In this document: one piece after another, positions 17,479 through 25,865 of the stretch
Layout of the letters: every line of letters begins with the position of its first letter
Numbering within the stretch: the first letter of the stretch is position 1
Assembly (NCBI RefSeq): GCF_051307055.1
Contig: NZ_CP149994.1
Coordinates: 2,914,001-2,978,000 of the forward strand
Length of the DNA stretch: 64,000 bases
Origin: Dryocola sp051307055
GTDB taxonomy: Bacteria > Pseudomonadota > Gammaproteobacteria > Enterobacterales > Enterobacteriaceae
Direction: 5' to 3'
Notes under the pieces: generated by a model
Told to the model about the DNA's origin: nothing
The model's input: the letters and a program-made list of their open reading frames with translations, nothing else
Databases searched by the model: none
Program-made: the position numbers and the translations under genes

Positions 17479-18198
17479 ATGAATGCCGAAAACCAACCGG
17501 TAACCCAGAACGTCGACCATGAAGAAATCGCTAAATTCGAAGCCGTTGCGTCGCGCTGGTGGGATTTAGAAGGCGAATTTAAACCGCTGCACCGGATTAA
17601 CCCGCTGCGCCTGGGCTATATCAACCAACGCGCGGGCGGCCTGTTTGGGAAAAAGGTGCTTGATGTAGGCTGCGGCGGAGGCATCCTCGCTGAAAGTATG
17701 GCGCGTGAAGGGGCAAACGTAACCGGGCTGGACATGGGGTTTGAACCGCTGCAGGTGGCACGCCTGCATGCGCTGGAAAGCGGTATTGAAGTGGATTACG
17801 TGCAGGAGACGGTTGAACAGCATGCCGATAAGCACGTCGGGCTTTATGACGTTGTCACCTGCATGGAAATGCTGGAGCACGTGCCCGACCCGCAATCCGT
17901 GGTGAAGGCCTGCGCAAAACTGGTGAAACCGGGCGGCCACGTATTTTTCTCCACGCTTAACCGCAACGGTAAATCCTGGCTGATGGCCGTTGTCGGCGCC
18001 GAATATATCCTGCGCATGGTGCCAAAAGGCACGCATGACGTTAAGAAGTTCATCAAGCCTGCCGAGCTGCTGGCCTGGGTTGACGGCACGCAGCTGCGTG
18101 AGCGCCACATGACCGGGCTGCACTTTAACCCGCTGACTAACAAATTCAGCCTCGGCCCGGGGGTGGATGTTAACTATATGTTGCACACGGCAGGCTAA
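17479..18198 (+). CDS. ubiG: Ubiquinone biosynthesis O-methyltransferase UbiG
   Basis: SAM-dependent enzyme performing both O-methylations in ubiquinone synthesis. The 239 residues carry the class I methyltransferase motif I VLDVGCGGGILAE near 60-72, the acidic SAM ligand in VTGLDMG, and the C-terminal YILRMVPKGTHD region implicated in membrane association. A GTG lies 12 bases upstream in frame, but MNAEN matches the E. coli N-terminus and has AAGGAG about 11 bases ahead, so the ATG at 17479 is chosen. Divergent from gyrA. Confidence 0.96.
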   Translation: MNAENQPVTQNVDHEEIAKFEAVASRWWDLEGEFKPLHRINPLRLGYINQRAGGLFGKKVLDVGCGGGILAESMAREGANVTGLDMGFEPLQVARLHALESGIEVDYVQETVEQHADKHVGLYDVVTCMEMLEHVPDPQSVVKACAKLVKPGGHVFFSTLNRNGKSWLMAVVGAEYILRMVPKGTHDVKKFIKPAELLAWVDGTQLRERHMTGLHFNPLTNKFSLGPGVDVNYMLHTAG

Positions 18199-18428
18199 TT
18201 AATCCGCGCTTCATAGGTTAAGACTATGGATTTTGCGCAGCATCAGGTTGCGCAATTATCCATTAAGTTTAAGAAATCAGCACTCGATCAAAAATATCAT
18301 TTTTTTTGCATCCCATTGACATTGATACAGGCCTTATGTGCCGTGGACTTAGCGAAATCCCGCCTGCCGCAACATCAAATCCCCGCCAAAATCAATACTT
18401 GTTCTCAGCCGATTAGTTACTAGAATAC

Positions 18429-18476
18429 TCACCATATAGCGGTCAATTATTCCCGAACCCCCTACATATAGTAATT
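18429..18476 (+). promoter_or_regulatory. Tandem NrdR boxes of the nrdAB promoter
   Basis: Two 16-base elements with centres CACCATATAGCGGT (18429-18444) and CTACATATAGTAAT (18461-18476), start to start 32 bases, i.e. three helical turns. This matches the paired NrdR boxes upstream of nrd operons in enterobacteria, where NrdR represses when dATP is high. Confidence 0.7.
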
Positions 18477-18514
18477 ATCCACAAGGTTAGCCACAAGCCG
18501 ACGACTGTGGATAA
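18475..18514. promoter_or_regulatory. Inverted pair of DnaA boxes upstream of nrdA
   Basis: Perfect consensus TTATCCACA at 18475-18483 and its complement TGTGGATAA at 18506-18514. E. coli nrdA also has two DnaA boxes in its promoter; DnaA couples nrd expression to replication initiation. Confidence 0.85.
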
Positions 18515-18552
18515 ACGGGGGAAAACTCATTTCACGGACAGGTACAACTCAC

Positions 18553-20838
18553 ATGAATCAGAGTCTGCTGGTTACAAAACGTGACGGTCGAACCGAGCGC
18601 ATTAATCTGGATAAAATCCATCGTGTTCTCGATTGGGCCGCCGAGGGACTGAACAACGTCTCCGTTTCACAGGTCGAGCTTCGTTCTCACATCCAGTTTT
18701 ATGACGGCATTAAAACCTCTGATATTCATGAGACTATCATCAAGGCTGCCGCCGATTTAATTTCCCGTGAAGCGCCGGACTACCAGTATCTTGCCGCCCG
18801 TCTGGCCATCTTCCACCTGCGTAAAAAAGCCTACGGCCAGTTTGAGCCGCCAAAGCTGCACGATCACGTAGTGAAAATGACCGAGCTGGGCAAATACGAT
18901 CGGCATCTGCTGGAAGACTACACGGAAGAAGAGTTCGCGCAGATGGACGGTTTTATCGACCATGAACGCGACATGAGCTTCTCCTACGCGGCGGTTAAGC
19001 AGCTGGAAGGGAAATACCTGGTCCAGAACCGCGTCACCGGCGAAATCTACGAGAGCGCGCAGTTCCTTTATATTCTGGTCGCCGCCTGCCTGTTCTCCGG
19101 CTACCCGCGTGAAACCCGTCTGAGCTACGTGAAGCGCTTCTACGATGCGATTTCCACCTTCAAAATTTCTCTGCCAACGCCAATTATGTCCGGCGTGCGC
19201 ACCCCGACTCGCCAGTTCAGCTCCTGCGTGCTGATCGAGTGTGGCGACAGTCTGGACTCCATCAACGCCACCTCCAGCGCCATTGTGAAATACGTTTCCC
19301 AGCGCGCCGGTATCGGCATCAACGCCGGCCGTATCCGCGCGCTGGGCAGCCCGATTCGCGGCGGTGAAGCGTTCCATACGGGTTGTATCCCGTTCTATAA
19401 GCACTTCCAGACGGCGGTAAAATCCTGCTCTCAGGGCGGCGTTCGCGGCGGCGCAGCCACGCTGTTCTACCCGATGTGGCATCTGGAAGTTGAAAGCCTG
19501 CTGGTGCTGAAAAACAACCGTGGCGTTGAAGGCAACCGCGTCCGCCACATGGACTACGGCGTGCAGATCAACAAGCTGATGTACACCCGCCTGCTGAAAG
19601 GCGAAGAGATCACGCTGTTCAGCCCGTCCGACACGCCGGGACTGTACGATGCGTTCTTCGCCGACCAGGATGAGTTTGAACGCCTGTACACTAAATACGA
19701 AAAAGACGACAGCATTCGCAAACAGCGCGTGAAAGCGTCCGAGCTGTTCTCCCTGATGATGCAGGAACGCGCTTCCACCGGCCGCATCTATATTCAGAAC
19801 GTTGACCACTGCAACACCCACAGCCCGTTCGATCCGGCTATCGCACCTGTGCGCCAGTCCAACCTGTGTCTGGAAATCGCGCTGCCGACCAAACCGCTGA
19901 ATGACGTGAATGACGAAAACGGCGAAATCGCGCTGTGCACGCTCTCGGCCTTCAACCTCGGCGCAATTAAAAGCCTGGACGAGCTGGAAGAGATGGCGGT
20001 GCTGGCGGTGCGCGCGCTTGATGCCCTGCTGGACTACCAGGATTACCCAATTCTGGCGGCGCAACGCGGCGCAATGGGCCGCCGCACGCTGGGTATCGGC
20101 GTGATTAACTTCGCTTATTATCTGGCGAAACACGGCGTGCGTTACTCCGACGGCAGCGCAAATAACCTGACGCATAAAACCTTCGAAGCCATTCAGTTCT
20201 ACCTGCTGAAAGCTTCCAACGAGCTGGCGAAAGAGCAAGGCGCCTGCCCGTGGTTCAACGAAACCACCTACGCGAAGGGCATTTTGCCGATCGACACCTA
20301 CAAAAAAGACCTGGATGCGATCAGCAACGAACCGCTGCATCTCGACTGGGAAGGGCTGCGCGAGTCCATCAAAACTCACGGCCTGCGCAACTCCACGCTT
20401 TCGGCGCTGATGCCGTCTGAAACCTCATCGCAGATTTCCAACGCGACTAACGGTATTGAGCCGCCGCGCGGCCATATCAGCATCAAAGCGTCCAAAGACG
20501 GCATTCTGCGTCAGGTCGTGCCGGATTACGAAGAGCTGAAAAACAGCTACGAGCTGCTGTGGGAGCTGCCGAACAACGACGGCTATCTGCAGCTGGTCGG
20601 TCTGATGCAGAAATTTATCGACCAGTCGATTTCGGCCAACACCAACTACGATCCGTCACGCTTCCCGTCAGGGAAGGTGCCGATGCAGCAGTTGCTCAAG
20701 GACCTGCTCACCGCCTATAAATTCGGCGTAAAAACGCTGTACTATCAAAATACCCGTGACGGCGCGGAAGATTCGCAGGACGACCTGGCGCCTTCAATCC
20801 AGGACGACGGCTGCGAAAGCGGCGCATGTAAAATCTAA
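18553..20838 (+). CDS. nrdA: Class Ia ribonucleotide reductase alpha subunit NrdA
   Basis: Catalytic subunit reducing ribonucleoside diphosphates to deoxy forms. The 761 residues equal E. coli: N-terminal ATP-cone allosteric domain (1-95), ten-stranded alpha/beta barrel with N437, thiyl-radical C439 and E441 in SNLCLEIALP, redox cysteines in QFSSCVL (near 225) and ALCTLSAFN (near 462), and the mobile tail pair C754/C759 in CESGACKI that exchanges with glutaredoxin/thioredoxin. First gene of nrdA-nrdB-yfaE, regulated by the upstream NrdR and DnaA sites. Confidence 0.98.
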   Translation: MNQSLLVTKRDGRTERINLDKIHRVLDWAAEGLNNVSVSQVELRSHIQFYDGIKTSDIHETIIKAAADLISREAPDYQYLAARLAIFHLRKKAYGQFEPPKLHDHVVKMTELGKYDRHLLEDYTEEEFAQMDGFIDHERDMSFSYAAVKQLEGKYLVQNRVTGEIYESAQFLYILVAACLFSGYPRETRLSYVKRFYDAISTFKISLPTPIMSGVRTPTRQFSSCVLIECGDSLDSINATSSAIVKYVSQRAGIGINAGRIRALGSPIRGGEAFHTGCIPFYKHFQTAVKSCSQGGVRGGAATLFYPMWHLEVESLLVLKNNRGVEGNRVRHMDYGVQINKLMYTRLLKGEEITLFSPSDTPGLYDAFFADQDEFERLYTKYEKDDSIRKQRVKASELFSLMMQERASTGRIYIQNVDHCNTHSPFDPAIAPVRQSNLCLEIALPTKPLNDVNDENGEIALCTLSAFNLGAIKSLDELEEMAVLAVRALDALLDYQDYPILAAQRGAMGRRTLGIGVINFAYYLAKHGVRYSDGSANNLTHKTFEAIQFYLLKASNELAKEQGACPWFNETTYAKGILPIDTYKKDLDAISNEPLHLDWEGLRESIKTHGLRNSTLSALMPSETSSQISNATNGIEPPRGHISIKASKDGILRQVVPDYEELKNSYELLWELPNNDGYLQLVGLMQKFIDQSISANTNYDPSRFPSGKVPMQQLLKDLLTAYKFGVKTLYYQNTRDGAEDSQDDLAPSIQDDGCESGACKI

Positions 20839-20842
20839 CGCC

Positions 20843-20873
20843 AAATCCCCTCACCTCGCTGAGGGGATTTTTT
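20843..20873 (+). terminator. Terminator-like hairpin between nrdA and nrdB
   Basis: AAATCCCCTC and GAGGGGATTT arms followed by a T run, inside the 59-base gap between nrdA and nrdB. As an internal attenuator it could set alpha:beta stoichiometry or protect the upstream message. Confidence 0.7.
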
Positions 20874-20897
20874 CGACGTACAACAGGATTTGACCTC

Positions 20898-22028
20898 ATG
20901 GCTTACACCACCTTTTCACAGACGAAAAACAACCAGCTTGCTGAGCCGATGTTCTTTGGCCAGCCGGTAAACGTGGCACGCTACGACCAGCAAAAATATG
21001 ACATCTTCGAAAAGCTGATCGAAAAACAGCTCTCCTTCTTCTGGCGTCCGGAAGAGGTGGACGTGTCCCGTGACCGCATTGACTATCAGGCCCTGCCGGA
21101 ACATGAAAAGCACATTTTTATCAGCAACCTGAAATACCAGACGCTACTCGACTCCATCCAGGGCCGCAGCCCGAACGTGGCCCTGCTGCCGTTGATTTCT
21201 ATTCCGGAGCTGGAGACCTGGGTTGAAACCTGGGCGTTTTCCGAAACGATCCACTCGCGTTCCTACACGCATATCATCCGCAACATCGTCAACGACCCGG
21301 CGATTGTGTTTGACGATATTGTCACCAACGAGGAGATCAAGAAGCGCGCCAAGGATATCTCTGGCTACTATGACGATCTCATTGAGATGACCAGCTACTG
21401 GCATCTGCTGGGCGAAGGCACGCATAACGTCAACGGCAAAACCGTCACCGTTAACCTGCGCGCGCTGAAAAAGCAGCTTTATCTCTGCCTGATGAGCGTT
21501 AACGCGCTGGAAGCGATCCGCTTCTACGTAAGCTTTGCCTGCTCTTTCGCCTTCGCCGAGCGCGAGTTGATGGAAGGCAACGCCAAAATCATCAAGCTGA
21601 TCGCCCGCGACGAAGCGCTGCACCTGACCGGCACCCAGCACATGCTGAACCTGATGCGCTCCGGCGAAGACGATCCGGAAATGGCGGAAATCGCCATCGA
21701 ATGTCGTCAGCAGTGCTACGACCTGTTCGTACTGGCGGCTGAACAAGAGAAAGAGTGGGCAAGCTACCTGTTCCGCGACGGCTCGATGATTGGCCTGAAT
21801 AAGGACATCCTGTGCCAGTATGTGGATTACATCACCAATATCCGCATGCAGGCCGTTGGTCTGGATCTGCCGTTTAAAACCCGCTCTAACCCAATCCCGT
21901 GGATTAACGCGTGGCTGGTGTCGGACAACGTGCAGGTTGCGCCGCAGGAAGTGGAAGTCAGCTCTTATCTGGTCGGTCAGATCGATTCCAATATCGACGC
22001 CGACGATCTGAGCAATTTCCAGCTCTAG
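20898..22028 (+). CDS. nrdB: Class Ia ribonucleotide reductase beta subunit NrdB
   Basis: Ferritin-like subunit holding the diiron-tyrosyl radical cofactor. The 376 residues equal E. coli and include the metal-ligand helices (LLDSIQG, ETWAFSETIHSRSYTHI with the radical tyrosine near 123, ELMEGNAK and IARDEALHLTGT) and the C-terminal tail DDLSNFQL, which docks on NrdA. AGGA lies 13 bases before the ATG. yfaE starts three bases after the stop. Confidence 0.98.
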   Translation: MAYTTFSQTKNNQLAEPMFFGQPVNVARYDQQKYDIFEKLIEKQLSFFWRPEEVDVSRDRIDYQALPEHEKHIFISNLKYQTLLDSIQGRSPNVALLPLISIPELETWVETWAFSETIHSRSYTHIIRNIVNDPAIVFDDIVTNEEIKKRAKDISGYYDDLIEMTSYWHLLGEGTHNVNGKTVTVNLRALKKQLYLCLMSVNALEAIRFYVSFACSFAFAERELMEGNAKIIKLIARDEALHLTGTQHMLNLMRSGEDDPEMAEIAIECRQQCYDLFVLAAEQEKEWASYLFRDGSMIGLNKDILCQYVDYITNIRMQAVGLDLPFKTRSNPIPWINAWLVSDNVQVAPQEVEVSSYLVGQIDSNIDADDLSNFQL

Positions 22029-22031
22029 GCT

Positions 22032-22286
22032 ATGAGCCGGATTACGCTTCGCATCACCGGCGCGCAGTTAATGTGCCAGCAGGAGCACCCTTCCCTGCTG
22101 GCGGCGCTGGAACATCACCAGATCGCCGTTGAATACCAGTGCAGAGAGGGCTATTGCGGCTCCTGTCGCATCAGGCTGATAGCGGGCGAGGTCAAATGGC
22201 TTACCGAGCCGCTGGCCTTTATCCAGCCCGGTGAGATTTTGCCCTGCTGCTGCCAGGCGCAGGGCGATATTGAAATCGAGATGTAA
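22032..22286 (+). CDS. yfaE: [2Fe-2S] ferredoxin YfaE, NrdB cofactor maintenance
   Basis: 84-residue plant-type ferredoxin. Cluster cysteines are in YQCREGYCGSCR and ILPCCCQ. In E. coli YfaE reduces NrdB's inactive diferric site, restoring the tyrosyl radical. Length and N-terminus match E. coli. Third gene of the nrd operon, three bases after nrdB, ending in a terminator that begins at its stop codon. Confidence 0.95.
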   Translation: MSRITLRITGAQLMCQQEHPSLLAALEHHQIAVEYQCREGYCGSCRIRLIAGEVKWLTEPLAFIQPGEILPCCCQAQGDIEIEM

Positions 22287-22308
22287 AAAGGGCCGCTTAG
22301 CGGCCCTT
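22286..22308 (+). terminator. yfaE terminator; left copy of a 23-base repeat
   Basis: AAGGGCCGC-TTA-GCGGCCCTT hairpin directly at the yfaE stop. The 23 bases from 22286 recur exactly at 23329-23351, beyond the DUF2971 gene. This copy lacks a downstream T run on the plus strand (it continues GAGTCT), unlike the right copy. Confidence 0.8.
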
Positions 22309-22466
22309 GAGTCTGGTGAGGAATACTTTTTATAAACCTCTATAAATTGAAGCCGCTCTTTCGCTTATCACCCGGCAAAAATCAATCCATTTCGTATCTA
22401 TATGTATCGCACCGCAATAACATTTAAGCTCATATAACAGCATGTTAAACAGAGGTTAAAATAAAG
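22309..22466. other. AT-rich leader of the DUF2971 gene
   Basis: AT-rich non-coding stretch with several TATA-like hexamers (for example CATATAAC at 22430-22437), so the promoter cannot be fixed. AACCTCT at 22335-22341 is complementary to the AGAGGTT (22451-22457) that contains the likely ribosome-binding site. Confidence 0.4.
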
Positions 22467-23312
22467 ATGGAAAAGCTAGGGGACATAAACGGAACGACAC
22501 GATTACAAAAATATATGGATTTTTCTAAATTTGTAGACTTAATTAATACAAAAAACATATTCCTTTCAAAAGCATCCTGCTTTGAAGATAAAACTGAAGG
22601 GAGCTTAAGTTTAGCCTTTGAAATTCTACATAATGGATTTGCAGAAATTCTGGACAATGCTTTATGTAACGTATTCCCAACAATTGACGCACCAACTGAA
22701 GAAGAAAGGAAAAACAAAAAGAAAATACAGGATGAGTTTGATTCAAATTACGATAATCGAAGTTATCCAACACCCTTTGGACAATTATATGAAAAAGAAA
22801 TAAACTTCGATGATTATGTAAGTAAACATAGAGAGTGGATTGACGTTACCTGCTGGCATGCAGAACAAAATAAAAAAGAAAATATGGCAATGTGGAAGAT
22901 ATATGGAGGCGCGCACAATTCTGTATGTATACTAACCGACGTTAACAGGTTAGAACGTAACATCGTCACCCCTGAAAACAATAAACTTACCATTGCTAAA
23001 GTTGAATATATCAGCCACTTAGCAGATGAATTCAAATACGAACATGTCTTAGCACCATTCACACATAAATCAGGTTTTTATGAATATGAAAAGGAAGTGC
23101 GAATAATTGGTTATAGTCCTAATAGAAACCTCGCAGAAAACAGAGTTGATTCAGGCACCACAATAAAAATAATTGATATAAACGATTTAATAGAAGAAAT
23201 AAGAGTCTCTCCCTTTGCTCCTGATTGGTTTTTTGAACTGGTTAAATCTATTTGCCATAAATATTCTTTAAGCATCCCGGTAAATCGCTCCCAAATACAT
23301 GGAACAGTTTGA
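22467..23312 (+). CDS. DUF2971 family protein, horizontally acquired
   Basis: 281-residue soluble protein with the order of motifs seen in DUF2971: an N-terminal substrate-like loop (LQKYMDF...NIFLSKASCFEDKTEG), central DVTCWHAEQNKKENMAMWKIYG, KVEYIS, and the C-terminal FYEYEKEVRIIGY and IRVSPFAP blocks. Biochemical function is unknown; members are patchy and often sit in accessory regions. Base composition is strongly AT-rich with AAA/ATA codons, unlike every neighbour, and the gene is bracketed by a 23-base direct repeat, so transfer is likely. Start ATG with AGAGG 11 bases upstream. No partner gene is next to it. Confidence 0.75.
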   Translation: MEKLGDINGTTRLQKYMDFSKFVDLINTKNIFLSKASCFEDKTEGSLSLAFEILHNGFAEILDNALCNVFPTIDAPTEEERKNKKKIQDEFDSNYDNRSYPTPFGQLYEKEINFDDYVSKHREWIDVTCWHAEQNKKENMAMWKIYGGAHNSVCILTDVNRLERNIVTPENNKLTIAKVEYISHLADEFKYEHVLAPFTHKSGFYEYEKEVRIIGYSPNRNLAENRVDSGTTIKIIDINDLIEEIRVSPFAPDWFFELVKSICHKYSLSIPVNRSQIHGTV

Positions 23313-23326
23313 TATAAAGTCTATAA

Positions 23327-23355
23327 CTAAAAGGGCCGCTTAGCGGCCCTTTTAG
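23327..23355. terminator. Bidirectional terminator of DUF2971 gene and glpQ; right repeat copy
   Basis: Perfect 13-base arms CTAAAAGGGCCGC and complement around a TTA loop, with T runs on both strands. It lies between the convergent stops of the DUF2971 gene and glpQ and includes the second copy of the 23-base repeat. Confidence 0.9.
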
Positions 23356-23360
23356 TTTAC

Positions 23361-24422
23361 CTACTGCTTCTGCTGCAAGAACTGCACGCCCTTATCCGGG
23401 AAATCGGTAAACACGCCGTCTACTCCCGCCTTGTTGTACAGCATGTCAAACAGCTGATTTACGTTACTGACGTACTCCGGCAAAGCGTCCGCACGCACGG
23501 TGTATGGATGCACCGTCAGATTACTGTCGTGCGCTTCCTTCACCATCGCCGTGAGCTTCACGTTGCCTTTTGTAGACCCTTCCGCCACCAGCATATGATA
23601 GTCAGGCCCGATACCGTCGGCATACCGGGCAATCTGCTTCATCGCGCCGGGTTTGAACATCCAGTCGTAGCTGTAGTTGACCCACCTGCCGTCAGTCTGC
23701 TGCTGCTGGGTTTCGTTCCAGTCGGTATAAGCAATGAGCTGCACCAGCTTCAGATCCATGCCCAGCCTCGGCTCCAGCGTGGTTTTAATGCGCTGGAGTT
23801 CCTGCGCGTCAAAGCACTGCAAATAGACCTTATCCTGCTTGCTGGTGTAACCGTACTGCCTGAGCACCGCTAAAGTCTTCGCAGCGATATCCTTGCCTTC
23901 CTGGTGATGGAACCACGGCGCTTTTATCTCCGGATAGATACCGATGTTCTTACCGGAGGAATGGTTCAGCCCCTGCACGAACTCAATCTCTTCTTCAAAG
24001 GTATGAACCCGGAAGTCAGATTTACCCAGCGGGAAGCGTCCCGGAAAGGTCTGGACCGGCTTGCCGTTCTCGATGTCAAAACCCTCGGTAAACTTCAGGG
24101 ACTTGATCTCATCGAGCGTGAAATCAATCGCGTAATAGCGGCCGTCTTTACGTGCCCTGTCGGGGAAGCGCTGAGCCACATCGGTAACGCGATCCAGATA
24201 GTGGTCATGCAGCACCACCAGCCTGTCGTCTCTGGTCATCACCAGATCCTGCTCGAGGTAATCCGCGCCCTGAGCGTAAGCCATCGCCTTCGCGGGCAGG
24301 CTATGTTCCGGCAGATAGCCGCTGGCCCCGCGATGGGCAATCACTATTTTTTCAGCGGCCTGGGCGAAAGCGCCGGCGGTTGCCACCAGCACCATGCCCG
24401 CGAGTATCGATTTTGCAAACAT
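23361..24422 (-). CDS. glpQ: Periplasmic glycerophosphodiester phosphodiesterase GlpQ
   Basis: Hydrolyses glycerophosphodiesters to sn-glycerol-3-phosphate plus alcohol in the periplasm, feeding GlpT. 353 residues: signal peptide ending near AFAQA, then the GDPD TIM-barrel with IAHRGASGYLPEH, YLEQDLVMTRDD, VLHDHYLDRVTD and IYPEIKAPWFH, which supply the catalytic histidines and Ca2+ ligands. A GTG lies six bases upstream, but GAGGAG is best spaced for the ATG at 24422. Second gene of glpTQ. Confidence 0.95.
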   Translation of the reverse strand: MFAKSILAGMVLVATAGAFAQAAEKIVIAHRGASGYLPEHSLPAKAMAYAQGADYLEQDLVMTRDDRLVVLHDHYLDRVTDVAQRFPDRARKDGRYYAIDFTLDEIKSLKFTEGFDIENGKPVQTFPGRFPLGKSDFRVHTFEEEIEFVQGLNHSSGKNIGIYPEIKAPWFHHQEGKDIAAKTLAVLRQYGYTSKQDKVYLQCFDAQELQRIKTTLEPRLGMDLKLVQLIAYTDWNETQQQQTDGRWVNYSYDWMFKPGAMKQIARYADGIGPDYHMLVAEGSTKGNVKLTAMVKEAHDSNLTVHPYTVRADALPEYVSNVNQLFDMLYNKAGVDGVFTDFPDKGVQFLQQKQ

Positions 24423-24437
24423 ACCCACAGGCTCCTC

Positions 24438-25790
24438 TTAACCGTTTTTGGCAAGCTTGTCATGATGATGCTTATTCTCACCGATCATCACGATAAGCAG
24501 CAGGATCACCGCCAGCACGCTGCCGCCGATCATCACCATAAAGCCGCCGTCCCAGCCGAAGAAGTCAACGGTGTAACCGACGATGGCGCTTGCCGCAACC
24601 GAGCCGCCCAGGTAGCCGAACAGACCGGTAAACCCTGCCGCCGTGCCCGCCGCCTTTTTCGGCGCCAGCTCAAGCGCGTGCAGGCCAATCAGCATCACCG
24701 GGCCATAAATCAGGAAGCCGATGATTATCATGCAGGCCATATCAACCCCCGGATTGCCCGGCGGATTTAGCCAGTACACCACCGTCGCAATCGTCACCAG
24801 CGTCATAAAGAACACGCCCGTCGCGCCGCGGTTCCCGCGGAAAACTTTGTCCGACATCCAGCCGCAAAGCAGCGTGCCCGGGATCCCCGCATACTCATAG
24901 AGGAAATAGGCCCAGGAGGATTTATCCAGCGCGAAATGTTTCACCTCTTTAAGGTAGGTCGGGGACCAGTCGAGGATGCCGTAACGCAGCAGATAAACGA
25001 AGACGTTGGCGATAGCGATGTACCACAGCAGGCGGTTCGGGAAAACGTACTGCATGAAGATCTGTTTCGCCGTCAGCTCCTCTTCCGCTTTTTCGCTATA
25101 GTCGTCCGGGTAATCGTTTTTGTACTCTTCGATGGGCGGCAGACCGCAGGACTGCGGCGTATCGCGCATTAAACCAAAAGCGATCAGCGCCACGAGAATG
25201 GCCCCGAAAGCAGGCATGTACAGCGCGGCGTGCCAGTCGTTGAACCACGCCATCCCGAGCAGGAAGAGTAAAGGCGGAAGCCCGCCGCCGACGTTGTGCG
25301 CGCAGTTCCAGATTGAAACGATGCCCCCGCGCTCCTTCTGCGACCACCAGTGCACCATGGTGCGCCCGCAAGGCGGCCACCCCATGCCCTGGAACCAGCC
25401 GCATAAAAACAGCAGCACAAACATCACCGCAATGCTGGAGGTCGCCCAGGGCACGAATCCCATAAACAGCATGACGGCGGCCGCCAGAATGAGCCCCGCG
25501 GGCAGAAAGACCCGGGGGTTCGAGCGGTCAGAAACGGCTCCCATAATAAACTTGGAAAAACCGTAGGCGATGGAAATCCCGGAGAGCGCAAAGCCCAGGT
25601 CGCCACGCGAGAAGCCCTGCTCCACCAGATACGGCATCGCAAGGGTGAAGTTTTTACGCACCAGATAGTAAGCGGCGTAGCCGAAGAAAATTCCCATAAA
25701 GATTTGCCAGCGCAGGCGTCGATAGGTTGGGTCGATGTGCTCCGCCTTCAGGCGTGGCTGATGCGCTGCGGGTTTGAAAATACTTAGCAT
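24438..25790 (-). CDS. glpT: sn-glycerol-3-phosphate:phosphate antiporter GlpT
   Basis: Major-facilitator antiporter exchanging external glycerol-3-phosphate for internal phosphate; also a fosfomycin entry route. 450 residues with 12 predicted membrane helices; the organophosphate:phosphate antiporter signature region (GWFQGMGWPPCGRTMVHWWS) is clear and contains a conserved substrate-side segment. An in-frame start lies 90 bases upstream, but MLSIFKPAAH with GGAGG before it matches E. coli. Heads the glpTQ operon, with GlpR- and CRP-like sites upstream. Confidence 0.96.
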   Translation of the reverse strand: MLSIFKPAAHQPRLKAEHIDPTYRRLRWQIFMGIFFGYAAYYLVRKNFTLAMPYLVEQGFSRGDLGFALSGISIAYGFSKFIMGAVSDRSNPRVFLPAGLILAAAVMLFMGFVPWATSSIAVMFVLLFLCGWFQGMGWPPCGRTMVHWWSQKERGGIVSIWNCAHNVGGGLPPLLFLLGMAWFNDWHAALYMPAFGAILVALIAFGLMRDTPQSCGLPPIEEYKNDYPDDYSEKAEEELTAKQIFMQYVFPNRLLWYIAIANVFVYLLRYGILDWSPTYLKEVKHFALDKSSWAYFLYEYAGIPGTLLCGWMSDKVFRGNRGATGVFFMTLVTIATVVYWLNPPGNPGVDMACMIIIGFLIYGPVMLIGLHALELAPKKAAGTAAGFTGLFGYLGGSVAASAIVGYTVDFFGWDGGFMVMIGGSVLAVILLLIVMIGENKHHHDKLAKNG

Positions 25791-25819
25791 AAAGCCTCCG
25801 TGGCCATTTTTTGTTAAGC

Positions 25820-25840
25820 AATGTTCTTTTGCGAGCGCAT
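25820..25840. promoter_or_regulatory. GlpR-operator-like site, proximal
   Basis: AATGTTCTTTTGCGAGCGCA, an imperfect palindrome resembling the GlpR operator (ATGTTCG...CGAACAT), 30 bases before glpT. Confidence 0.5.
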
Positions 25841-25865
25841 AGTAATGATTATCATCACCTTTTTG

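Larger units (their letters stand above)
18199..18552. other. ubiG-nrdA intergenic control region
   Basis: No coding signal. The first half is AT-rich with no feature I can name and no clear ubiG terminator; the second half carries the nrdA regulatory cluster of two NrdR boxes followed by an inverted pair of DnaA boxes. Confidence 0.7.

Noticed and set aside
18757..20379. 540-codon open frame antisense to nrdA
   Set aside because: Mirror frame of a highly expressed GC-rich gene; low-complexity translation rich in His, Gln, Val, no start signal, and it ignores the nrdA boundaries.
22286..23351. DUF2971 segment as an insertion sequence or integrative element
   Set aside because: No transposase, integrase, terminal inverted repeats beyond the palindromic hairpins, or tRNA target; only the terminator duplication is seen.
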